Shown here: positions 6,910-13,725 of the stretch, one piece after another
Layout: each line of letters starts with the position of its first letter
How positions within the stretch are numbered: position 1 is the stretch's first letter
Assembly: GCA_018400215.1 (NCBI GenBank)
Contig: JAGYNF010000010.1
Span: 1 to 17,857, forward strand
DNA length: 17,857 nucleotides
Reading direction: 5' to 3'
DNA from: Cyanobium sp. M55B138
GTDB lineage: Bacteria; Cyanobacteriota; Cyanobacteriia; PCC-6307; Cyanobiaceae
The notes under the pieces: generated by a model
Seen by the model: the letters and a program-made list of their open reading frames with translations, nothing else
Told to the model about the DNA's origin: nothing
Database searches by the model: none
Made by a program: the position numbers and the translations under genes

Positions 6910-8157
6910 ATGAGCGCTGAAATCCTCTGCGTGGGCAGCGAGCTGCTGCTCGGCAACATCACCAATGGCAATGCCCGCTGGATCGCGGAGCAACTGGCCG
7001 CCCTGGGCGTGCCCCACCACCGCCAGCAGGTGGTGGGGGACAACCGCGAGCGGTTGATGGGCGCCGTGCGCGAGGCGGCGGGCCGCTGCCGGCTGCTGAT
7101 CACCACCGGTGGGCTGGGCCCCACCCCCGACGACCTCACCACCGAGGCCATCGCCGCCGCCTTCGCCACACCCCTGGCCGAGCGTCCGGAGGTGTGGGCC
7201 GACATTCAGGCCAAGCTGGCGGCGCGCGGCCGGCCCGTCACCCCCAGCCTGCGCCGCCAGGCTCTGCTGCCAGTTGGTGCGGAGCTGCTGCCCAACGCCA
7301 CCGGATCCGCCCCCGGCATGATCTGGAGCCCGAAGCCCGGTTTCACGATCCTCACCTTCCCGGGGGTGCCCAGTGAGATGCGGGCCATGTGGCAGGCCAC
7401 CGCCGTGCCCTGGCTGCAGGGTTCCGGCCTGGCTGCAGGGGTGTTTGGCAGCCGCATGCTGCGCTTCTGGGGGGTGAGCGAATCCAGCCTGGCCGAGCAG
7501 GTGGCCGATCTGCTGGAGAGCGCCAATCCCACGGTGGCGCCCTATGCCGGCGCCGGCGAGGTGAAGCTGCGGCTCACCGCCCGGGCCGCCAGCATCGCCG
7601 GGGCGGAGGCCCTGCTGGAGCCGGTGGAGGCGGAGATCCGTGCTCGGGCTGGCATGGCTTGTTATGGCCGCGACGATGACTCCCTGGCCTCAGTCGTGCT
7701 CGAGCAGTTGCGGCGCCGCGGCCAGAGCCTCGCAGTGGCCGAGAGCTGCACCGGGGGTGGGGTGGGGGCGGCCCTGGCGGCGGTGCCCGGCGCTTCGGAT
7801 GTGTTCCGGGGAGGGGTGATCGCCTATGCCAACACCGTCAAGCACCAGCTGCTGGCTGTGCCGGCTGGCATTCTGCAGACCTGGGGTGCCGTGAGTGATC
7901 CGGTGGCTCAGGCCATGGCTGAGGGCGTGCGCCGTGCCACCGGGGCCGATTGGGCGATTGCCGTGACCGGTATCGCCGGCCCCGGGGGCGGCAGCGCAGA
8001 CAAGCCGGTGGGATTGGTTCACATCGCCATCGCCGGCCCCGACGGCTGTGGCAGTGAGGGGCTGCGCTTCGGGGCCAGCCGCAGCCGCAGCTGGATCCAG
8101 GCGCTCAGTGTTGGCGAGGCCCTCAACCGCTTGCGGCTGCAGCTGTTGGCGATCTGA
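6910..8157 (+). CDS. cinA: CinA-like protein: MoCF/COG1058 domain plus NMN amidohydrolase (PncC) domain
   Basis: Two-domain protein, 415 residues, the usual length. The N-terminal MoaB/MogA-like domain (about 1-170) opens [20 protein letters not shown] and carries [11 protein letters not shown] (67-77); in characterised CinA this half has ADP-ribose pyrophosphatase activity. The C-terminal PncC domain (about 255-415) shows [15 protein letters not shown] (275-289), [15 protein letters not shown] (301-315), [15 protein letters not shown] (326-340) and [16 protein letters not shown] (353-368). It deamidates nicotinamide mononucleotide in pyridine-nucleotide salvage. Both domains look intact. Start ATG 6910 matches MSAEI at the family N-terminus; GTG 6901 would add three residues. 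The stop TGA overlaps an ATG (TGATG at 8155-8159) that opens a 31-codon frame of unknown worth. The gene converges on the debranching-enzyme gene. Confidence 0.96.
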   Translation: MSAEILCVGSELLLGNITNGNARWIAEQLAALGVPHHRQQVVGDNRERLMGAVREAAGRCRLLITTGGLGPTPDDLTTEAIAAAFATPLAERPEVWADIQAKLAARGRPVTPSLRRQALLPVGAELLPNATGSAPGMIWSPKPGFTILTFPGVPSEMRAMWQATAVPWLQGSGLAAGVFGSRMLRFWGVSESSLAEQVADLLESANPTVAPYAGAGEVKLRLTARAASIAGAEALLEPVEAEIRARAGMACYGRDDDSLASVVLEQLRRRGQSLAVAESCTGGGVGAALAAVPGASDVFRGGVIAYANTVKHQLLAVPAGILQTWGAVSDPVAQAMAEGVRRATGADWAIAVTGIAGPGGGSADKPVGLVHIAIAGPDGCGSEGLRFGASRSRSWIQALSVGEALNRLRLQLLAI

Positions 8158-8242
8158 TGCAGGACAGCGAGATCCCAGCTGTGATGGATTCATGCATGGC
8201 CGACCGACGGCTCGATGACGGCAAGCAGCAGGGGTGTGGCCG

Positions 8243-8280
8243 CTACTTGTGAATCACAACCCCTATTTGTGTATCACAAC
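8243..8280 (-). repeat. Tandem 18-bp imperfect repeat over the debranching-enzyme stop codon
   Basis: Copy A at 8243-8260 and copy B at 8263-8280 match at 16 of 18 bases with a 20-bp period. Read on the minus strand, each encodes Val-Val-Ile-His-Lys-stop, and both differences (ATA/ATT, AAA/AAG) are synonymous in that reading. Copy B is the true C-terminus; copy A is downstream of the stop in another frame. Copy A contains the perfect 13-bp palindrome TTGTGAATCACAA (8247-8259) and copy B the near version TTGTGTATCACAA (8267-8279). The rest of the 105-bp cinA/debranching gap shows no strong terminator. Confidence 0.8.
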
Positions 8281-10365
8281 ATCCACGCCGCTGGTGCGGC
8301 GCTTCACCAGCACGCTGGTGTCCAGCTCGCCCCGGTGCAGCTGCAGGTCGATCTCCTCCTCCCCCAGCCGCAGCCCATGGATCTCCAGCAGGTTGATCCG
8401 CTCCGGTAGCACCGGATTGCGGAACACCACCTCCACGCGCCCGCTGTCGGGGTTGTGGCCGATCCCCATGCCGGTGATTGCTTCGAGCAGCCCGAACAAG
8501 CTGCCGCTGGCCCAGGCCTGGGGGCTGCAGGCCACCGGATAGTGGGTCGGTCCCTCGTCGGGCTGGCGCGGGAAGCCGCAGAACAGTTCCGGCAGGCGGT
8601 GTAGCGGCATGGCCTGGGCGGTGTCGAACAGGCCCATCAGCACCCGCATGGCTTCTGGGGTGTGGCCATAGCGGGCCAGCCCTTGTGCGATCAGGGCGTT
8701 GTCGTGGGGCCACACCGACCCGTTGTGGTAACTCATCGGGTTGTAGCGGGCTTCGCCCTCGTCCAGGGTGCGAATCCCCCAGCCGTTGAAGCTGGTGGGG
8801 GCCAGCAGTTGTCGGGCGATCGCGCTGGCAGCGGTCTTGCTAGCCAGGCCGGTCCAGAGGCAGTGGCCCGCATTGGAGGCGCGCACCTCGCAGGCCTCAC
8901 CCTGGCCGTCGAGGGCCAGGGCATAGGAGCCGATCCGCTCGCACCAGAAGGCGTCGTGGAAGCGTCGCTGCAGTTGTCGGGCCTCCTGCAGCAACCGCTC
9001 CGCTTCTGCATCGTGGCCGAACTGCCGCTGGATGTGGGCCATGGCCCGGCGGGCCCCATAGCTGTAGGCCTGCACTTCGCACAGGGCGATCGACCCCTCC
9101 GCCAGGCGCCCATCGGCGTGGTGCACGCCATCGTCGGAATCCTTCCAGCCCTGGTTGCGCAGACCCCCTTGGGCGGCGCACTGGTAGCGCAGGAAGCCAT
9201 CGGGCGCGCGTTCCTCGGCGGCACGGATCCAGGCCATCGCCCCGTCCAGGGCGCCGTGCAGCTCGCGGATGAAGGCCTGATCGCCGCTGCGCAGCAGGTA
9301 GTCGCCCGCCAGGATCAGAAACAACGGCGTGGCATCGACGCTGCCGTAGTAGTGGGCAAAGGGCACCTCCCCCAGGGCGGCCATTTCCCCCAGCCGGGCC
9401 TCGTGCAGCACCTTGCCAGGTTCCGCATCGTTGGCGGGGTCGCCATGGCGGGCCTGGTGCTCCGCCAGAAATCCCAGCACGCCACGGGCCAGCCTCGGTT
9501 CAAACAACAGCAGCTGCCGGGCCGTGATCAGGCCATCGCGCCCAAACGGACAACTGAACCAGGGCACCCCGGCGTAGGGGTACAGACCATGGTCCAGCTG
9601 GCTGGAGAGCAGGTGCACATCCGAGGTGGAGCGTGCGATCCAGCCATTGAAGGCGGGGTTGTCGCTGCTCACGCTGGCGGCGAGCCGGTTGGCCTCGCGG
9701 AAGCGGTCCACCGCCGCCTCCAGGGCCGCATCAAACGCCGCCTCCGGTGGGGGTTGCTGGCGGTTGCCATCGGGATGGAAATCGAGCACCAGGCAGAGCC
9801 GCCGCGGCCGTCGGGGCTCGAGTTGCAGGCTCACCTGCAGGCAGGCCTCATCCAGCTCCTGCACCGGTCCGCTCAGCCGCACCAGGGTGCAGCGGTCGGT
9901 GTTGTCGAGTCCGCGGTATACCGCTTCCAGCCCCATGGGGGTGCAGGAGCGCACGGTGCGACCGCGCTCTGGCCGTTGGTAGCCCCGCACCTCGAAGATG
10001 TCGCGAAAGTCGGCGTCGACGTGCAGCGTGATCGGCACCTGCAACGAGGTTTGGGCGTAGCTGGTGAAGGTGAGTTGCTGCAGGCAGGCCGTTGGGGTAA
10101 GCACCGTGCTGCGCTCGAGATGCACCGTTTCGTCGTCGTTGCTGAGGTGGCTCACCTGCAGGCCCAGTTCGCCCCGTTCGGTGGAGCTCAGCACCGCTCC
10201 CGGCCGGCCCCACAGCAGCCATTCCAGGCGGCTCACATGGCGGGTGCCCCGGTGAAACACCCCCGAGTCCGCATGGGTGTCGGGGTGGATCTCGCCGCGG
10301 GCATCGAGCATCGCGAAGGTTTCCCCGTTCTTCAGCACGAACGGGGGCAGCACGTCATGCGGCAT
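8263..10365 (-). CDS. Amylo-alpha-1,6-glucosidase / glycogen-debranching-type enzyme
   Basis: 700 residues with two parts. The N-terminal beta-rich domain (about 8-200; VLKNGETFAMLDARGEI, FHRGTRHVSRLEWLL) resembles the bacterial GDE N-terminal domain. The (alpha/alpha)6-barrel (about 240-640) resembles the amylo-alpha-1,6-glucosidase family. Barrel landmarks are PWFSCPFGRDGLITARQ (268-284), GKVLHEARLGEMAALGEVPF (317-336), YYGSVDATPLFL (339-350), NQGWKDSDDG (404-413), NAGHCLWTGL (498-507), GWGIRTL (528-534) and YHNGSVWPHDNALIA (546-560), with acidic residues where catalytic acids are expected. Relatives hydrolyse alpha-1,6 or other alpha-glucosidic links; the exact substrate cannot be read here. 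No signal peptide, so cytosolic. Start ATG 10365 lies inside the upstream GT4 gene (11-nt overlap), implying coupled translation. It is distinct from GlgX, which belongs to GH13. Confidence 0.9.
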   Translation of the reverse strand: MPHDVLPPFVLKNGETFAMLDARGEIHPDTHADSGVFHRGTRHVSRLEWLLWGRPGAVLSSTERGELGLQVSHLSNDDETVHLERSTVLTPTACLQQLTFTSYAQTSLQVPITLHVDADFRDIFEVRGYQRPERGRTVRSCTPMGLEAVYRGLDNTDRCTLVRLSGPVQELDEACLQVSLQLEPRRPRRLCLVLDFHPDGNRQQPPPEAAFDAALEAAVDRFREANRLAASVSSDNPAFNGWIARSTSDVHLLSSQLDHGLYPYAGVPWFSCPFGRDGLITARQLLLFEPRLARGVLGFLAEHQARHGDPANDAEPGKVLHEARLGEMAALGEVPFAHYYGSVDATPLFLILAGDYLLRSGDQAFIRELHGALDGAMAWIRAAEERAPDGFLRYQCAAQGGLRNQGWKDSDDGVHHADGRLAEGSIALCEVQAYSYGARRAMAHIQRQFGHDAEAERLLQEARQLQRRFHDAFWCERIGSYALALDGQGEACEVRASNAGHCLWTGLASKTAASAIARQLLAPTSFNGWGIRTLDEGEARYNPMSYHNGSVWPHDNALIAQGLARYGHTPEAMRVLMGLFDTAQAMPLHRLPELFCGFPRQPDEGPTHYPVACSPQAWASGSLFGLLEAITGMGIGHNPDSGRVEVVFRNPVLPERINLLEIHGLRLGEEEIDLQLHRGELDTSVLVKRRTSGVDVVIHK

Positions 10366-11473
10366 GGAGCAGGGGGTCGCGGGGTGGGCAGGGACGGTGC
10401 AGGGGGCGGTGGCTGTCCTGGGCGGCGGGGCTGTCCTGGGCGGTGTGCCTGTCGATCAGGCGGCGGTAGAGCTGTTCGTACTGCTCCGCCTGGCGGGTCA
10501 CGCTGAAGCGCTGCTCGAAGTCGCGGCGCACCGCCCGGCGATCGAGCCGGTCGAGCTGGCGCACGGCGGCCACGGCCTCGGCGATCGAGTCGACCAGCAC
10601 ACCGTTCACACCCGGACGGATCACCTCCGGCGTGGAGCCGTTGCGCCAGGCGATCACGGGGGTGCCACAGGCGTTGGCTTCGATCATCACCAGCCCGAAG
10701 GGCTCCGCCCAATCGATCGGGAACAGCAGGGCAAGGGCATTGCCGAGCAACGCCTGCTTGCCGGCGTCGTCCACCTCGCCGATGAACTCCACCAGGGGAT
10801 TGCCCTCGATCAGATCGGCGATGTGGTCGCGGTAGTAGGGCGCATCGCTGCTGTCGATCTTGGCCGCCACCTTCAGCGGCAGGCCCAGCTGCCTGGCGAT
10901 GGCAATGGCCCGGTCGAGGCGTTTTTCCGGCGAGACGCGCCCCACGAAGGCCAGATACTCCTGGGGGATGGTGACCGGTTGGTAGAGATCCAGCGGCAGG
11001 CCGTGGTACACGGTGGCCAGCCAGTGGGCTTCGGGCAGGGGTTGGCGCTGGGCCTCGGAGATCGAGACCAGGGGCAGTTGGTCAAAACGCCGGAACAGCT
11101 GGATCCGGTCTGGGCTGGTCAGGGGGCCGTGCAGGGTGTTGAGGTGGGGCACCGGCAGCCCCCGCACCAGGGGGTAGTGGCTCGCTCCGGTGTGGAAGTG
11201 CAGCACGTCGAAGCGATCGAGCTGGTCGATCAGCTGGTCGAGCTGGATCAGCTCCGGCACGGCGGGATCCCCGCAGTAGCCGGCCAAGCGCAGGGCCTTG
11301 GGCACACAGGGATAGAGCTCGGCGCTGGTGCTGGAGTCGCCGCTGGCGAACAGCACCACCCCATGGCCACGCCGCACCAGTTCTTCCGTGAGGTAGTGCA
11401 CCACCCGTTCGGTGCCGCCGTAGCGGCGGGGCGGGATGCTCTCGCAGAGCGGGGAGATCTGGGCAATTCGCAT
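10355..11473 (-). CDS. GT4 family glycosyltransferase
   Basis: Retaining GT-B glycosyltransferase, 372 residues. The N-terminal acceptor domain has the glycine-rich loop PRRYGGTERVVHYLTEELVR (15-34), then FDVLHFHTG (88-96) and LNTLHGPL (111-118). The C-terminal donor domain has LAFVGRVSPEKRLDRAI (174-190) and the EX7E signature DWAEPFGLVMIEANACGTPV (254-273), with E257 and E265. This resembles the GT4 proteins often encoded beside amylo-alpha-1,6-glucosidase genes in bacteria. Donor and acceptor are not readable; nucleotide-glucose or nucleotide-mannose is usual for the family. The last about 30 residues are a low-complexity tail carrying a duplicated AQDS unit. No membrane segment or signal is seen. 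ATG 11473 gives MRIAQISPL, the normal first beta-strand. It is the first gene of a two-gene unit, divergent from leuC across 149 bp. Confidence 0.92.
   Translation of the reverse strand: MRIAQISPLCESIPPRRYGGTERVVHYLTEELVRRGHGVVLFASGDSSTSAELYPCVPKALRLAGYCGDPAVPELIQLDQLIDQLDRFDVLHFHTGASHYPLVRGLPVPHLNTLHGPLTSPDRIQLFRRFDQLPLVSISEAQRQPLPEAHWLATVYHGLPLDLYQPVTIPQEYLAFVGRVSPEKRLDRAIAIARQLGLPLKVAAKIDSSDAPYYRDHIADLIEGNPLVEFIGEVDDAGKQALLGNALALLFPIDWAEPFGLVMIEANACGTPVIAWRNGSTPEVIRPGVNGVLVDSIAEAVAAVRQLDRLDRRAVRRDFEQRFSVTRQAEQYEQLYRRLIDRHTAQDSPAAQDSHRPLHRPCPPRDPLLHAA
10411..10446 (-). repeat. Tandem 18-bp duplication in the GT4 gene tail
   Basis: Units 10411-10428 and 10429-10446 agree at 16 of 18 bases (core GGCTGTCCTGGGCGG on the plus strand). 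As 18 is a multiple of three, the frame is kept and the protein gains a repeated AQDS motif (residues 345-354). It lies after the folded GT-B domain, so it probably reflects local slippage in an unstructured tail. Confidence 0.8.
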
Positions 11474-11622
11474 CGCTGGCGCGGACGGAGAGGGGCCGCG
11501 GCTCGTGTCGTCCGGGATATTTCAGTCATAGAGAGGGTTTTGGGGCGCGCTGCAGCCGGATCTGAGGCGAATGGGGCCCGGGGTGCAGCTCTAGGCTGGG
11601 TTGTCAGTCGAACGGGTCATCC
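11474..11622. promoter_or_regulatory. Divergent intergenic region between GT4 gene and leuC
   Basis: These 149 bp must hold promoters for the minus-strand GT4/debranching unit and the plus-strand leuCD unit. The one A+T-richer patch is 11516-11542 (core GATATTTCAGTCATAGAGAG). It would suit a -10 region: on the minus strand TATGAC or AATATC are possible boxes, but no matching -35 is convincing. No leucine-rich leader peptide or T-box-like structure was seen upstream of leuC. Confidence 0.3.
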
Positions 11623-13032
11623 GTGAGCGCCGGCACCCTCTACGACAAGGTCTGGGAACTGCACCGCGTGGCGGAGCTGCCGGGCGGGGCTACCCAGCTG
11701 TTCATCGGCCTGCACCTGATCCACGAGGTCACCAGCCCCCAGGCCTTTTCGGCCCTGGAGGACCTCGGCCTGGCGGTGCGCCACCCAGAGCGCACCGTGG
11801 CCACGGTGGACCACATCGTGCCCACCACCTCCCAGGCGCGGCCCTTCGCCGATCCCCTGGCCGAGGAGATGCTGGCCACCCTGGAGGCCAACTGCGCCGA
11901 GCACGGCATCACCCTGCACGGCCTCGGCAGTGGCCGCCAGGGGATTGTGCATGTGATCGCCCCCGAGCTGGGCCTCACCCAGCCGGGCATGACCGTGGCC
12001 TGCGGCGATTCCCACACCTCCACCCATGGCGCCTTCGGAGCGATTGCCTTCGGCATCGGCACCAGCCAGGTGCGCGACGTGCTGGCCAGCCAGAGCCTGG
12101 CGATGGGCAAGCTCAAGGTGCGGCGCATCTGGGTGGATGGGCAGCTGCAGCCGGGCGTCTATGCGAAGGATTTGGTGCTGCACGTGATCCGCAGCCTGGG
12201 CGTGAAGGGCGGCGTGGGCTACGCCTATGAATTCGCCGGCCCGGCCATCGACGCCCTGTCGATGGAGGAGCGCATGACCCTCTGCAACATGGCGATCGAG
12301 GGTGGCGCCCGCTGCGGCTATGTGAACCCCGATGCCACCACCTTCGCCTATCTGCAGGGCCGGCCCCACGCCCCCAGCGGCGAGGCCTGGGAGCGGGCCG
12401 TGGCCTGGTGGAGCAGCCTGGCCAGCGGCCCGGAGGCTGGGTTTGACGATGAGGTGCGTTTTGATGCGGCCTCCATCGCCCCCACGGTGACCTGGGGCAT
12501 CACCCCCGGCCAGGGCATCGGCGTGGATGAAACCGTGCCCACCCTGGAGCAGACCGACCCCGATGAGCGGCCTTTGGCGGAGGAGGCCTACCGCTACATG
12601 GACCTGCAGCCCGGGGCGCCAATCGCCGGTACGCCGGTGGATGTGTGCTTCATCGGCAGCTGCACCAATGGCCGGCTCTCCGATCTGCAGGCCGCGGCGG
12701 CGGTGGCCAAGGGTCGCCATGTGGCTCCGGGCATCAAGGCCTTTGTGGTGCCGGGCAGTGAGCAGGTGGCGGCCGCGGCGGAAGCGGAGGGCCTCGACCA
12801 GGTGTTCATCGCTGCCGGCTTCGAGTGGCGCGAGCCCGGATGTTCGATGTGTCTGGCGATGAACCCCGACCGGCTCGAAGGTCGCCAGATCAGTGCCAGC
12901 TCCAGCAACCGCAATTTCAAGGGCCGGCAGGGTTCGGCGACGGGCCGCACCCTGCTGATGAGTCCGGCGATGGTGGCGGCTGCGGCCATCGCCGGCCAGG
13001 TTCGCGACGTGCGTGAACTGCTGCCGGCCTGA
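11623..13032 (+). CDS. leuC: 3-isopropylmalate dehydratase large subunit
   Basis: With LeuD it forms isopropylmalate isomerase, converting 2-isopropylmalate to 3-isopropylmalate in leucine synthesis; an aconitase-family [4Fe-4S] enzyme of the cytosol. The 469 residues match the normal LeuC length. Landmarks are [10 protein letters not shown] (5-14), the [10 protein letters not shown] segment (62-71), [19 protein letters not shown] (126-144), and the cluster ligands C347 (FIGSCTNGR), C407 and C410 ([10 protein letters not shown]). The C-terminal [13 protein letters not shown] (427-439) is also present. The start is GTG 11623 giving [11 protein letters not shown], as in relatives. leuD follows 69 nt downstream, so one operon is likely. 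Confidence 0.98.
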   Translation: MSAGTLYDKVWELHRVAELPGGATQLFIGLHLIHEVTSPQAFSALEDLGLAVRHPERTVATVDHIVPTTSQARPFADPLAEEMLATLEANCAEHGITLHGLGSGRQGIVHVIAPELGLTQPGMTVACGDSHTSTHGAFGAIAFGIGTSQVRDVLASQSLAMGKLKVRRIWVDGQLQPGVYAKDLVLHVIRSLGVKGGVGYAYEFAGPAIDALSMEERMTLCNMAIEGGARCGYVNPDATTFAYLQGRPHAPSGEAWERAVAWWSSLASGPEAGFDDEVRFDAASIAPTVTWGITPGQGIGVDETVPTLEQTDPDERPLAEEAYRYMDLQPGAPIAGTPVDVCFIGSCTNGRLSDLQAAAAVAKGRHVAPGIKAFVVPGSEQVAAAAEAEGLDQVFIAAGFEWREPGCSMCLAMNPDRLEGRQISASSSNRNFKGRQGSATGRTLLMSPAMVAAAAIAGQVRDVRELLPA

Positions 13033-13101
13033 GCCGATCCCCTTCCGTTCCGCTCTGCTTCCCCTGATTCCTTGTCCCCTGATCACGTCGTGCCCGCAGC
13101 C

Positions 13102-13725
13102 ATGAGCAGCCCCTCGTTTCCCATGGGCCCCATCACCGGCCACCACGGCCGGGCCGTGGTGGTGGCGGGCGATGACATCGACACCGACCGGATCATCCCC
13201 GCCCGCTTTCTCAAGTGCGTCACCTTTGAGGCCCTCGGCCCGGCGGTCTTTGCCGATGACAGGGCCGAGCTGGCCACGGCTGCCGCAGGCCCCCATCCCT
13301 TTGATCGGCCCGAGCACCAGGGGGCATCGATCCTGCTGGTGAACCGCAATTTCGGCTGCGGCTCCAGCCGTGAACATGCCCCCCAGGCGCTCATGCGTTG
13401 GGGCATTCGGGCGGTGGTGGGTGAGAGCTTTGCCGAGATTTTCTTTGGCAACTGCCTGGCGCTCGGGTTGCCCTGTCTGGTGGCCGACCACACCGCGATG
13501 CTGGCCATTCAGGCGGCGGCTGGGGCGGAGCCCCAGGTCCCCTTTCATCTGGATGTGGCGGCCGCCACGCTCACAGGCCCGGCTGGGCCGTGGCCCCTCA
13601 CCCTGCCCGATGGGCCGCGCCAGATGCTCGTCACCGGCCAGTGGGATGGCACCGGCCAGCTGCTGGCCCATGCCGCCCAGCTGGACCGCACCCGCGCTGC
13701 CCTGCCCTACATCGGTGGCTTCTGA
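13102..13725 (+). CDS. leuD: 3-isopropylmalate dehydratase small subunit
   Basis: Partner of LeuC; supplies the swivelling domain that completes the active site. The 207-residue product shows DDIDTDRIIPARFLKCVTF (24-42), the flexible-loop motif NRNFGCGSSREHAPQAL (81-97), IRAVVGESFAEIFFGNCLALG (family core) and a C-terminal RTRAALPYIGGF. Length is normal for the small subunit (about 200). ATG 13102 is chosen (MSSPSFPMGPI); a TTG at 13072 would add ten residues and ATG 13123 would remove seven. The last 19 bp overlap, in antisense, the 3' end of the LptD-like gene, so the two transcripts converge with no spacer. Confidence 0.97.
   Translation: MSSPSFPMGPITGHHGRAVVVAGDDIDTDRIIPARFLKCVTFEALGPAVFADDRAELATAAAGPHPFDRPEHQGASILLVNRNFGCGSSREHAPQALMRWGIRAVVGESFAEIFFGNCLALGLPCLVADHTAMLAIQAAAGAEPQVPFHLDVAAATLTGPAGPWPLTLPDGPRQMLVTGQWDGTGQLLAHAAQLDRTRAALPYIGGF

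Noticed and set aside
7409..7440. Repeated CTGGCTGCAGGG inside cinA
   Set aside because: A short 19-bp-period repeat within clear coding sequence ([10 protein letters not shown]); most likely chance in GC-rich Leu/Gln/Ala codons.
8816..8823. HIP1 octamer GCGATCGC
   Set aside because: Only one copy was seen in the window, which is not enriched for such a GC-rich sequence, so no HIP1 feature is claimed.
8662..10506. 614-codon plus-strand frame over the debranching enzyme
   Set aside because: It is the antisense shadow of a gene with clear enzyme motifs and runs across the gene boundary into the GT4 gene.
11617..13671. 684-codon minus-strand frame antisense to leuC and leuD
   Set aside because: Both leu genes are complete with cluster cysteines; the antisense frame crosses two genes and is low in pattern, typical of high-GC DNA.
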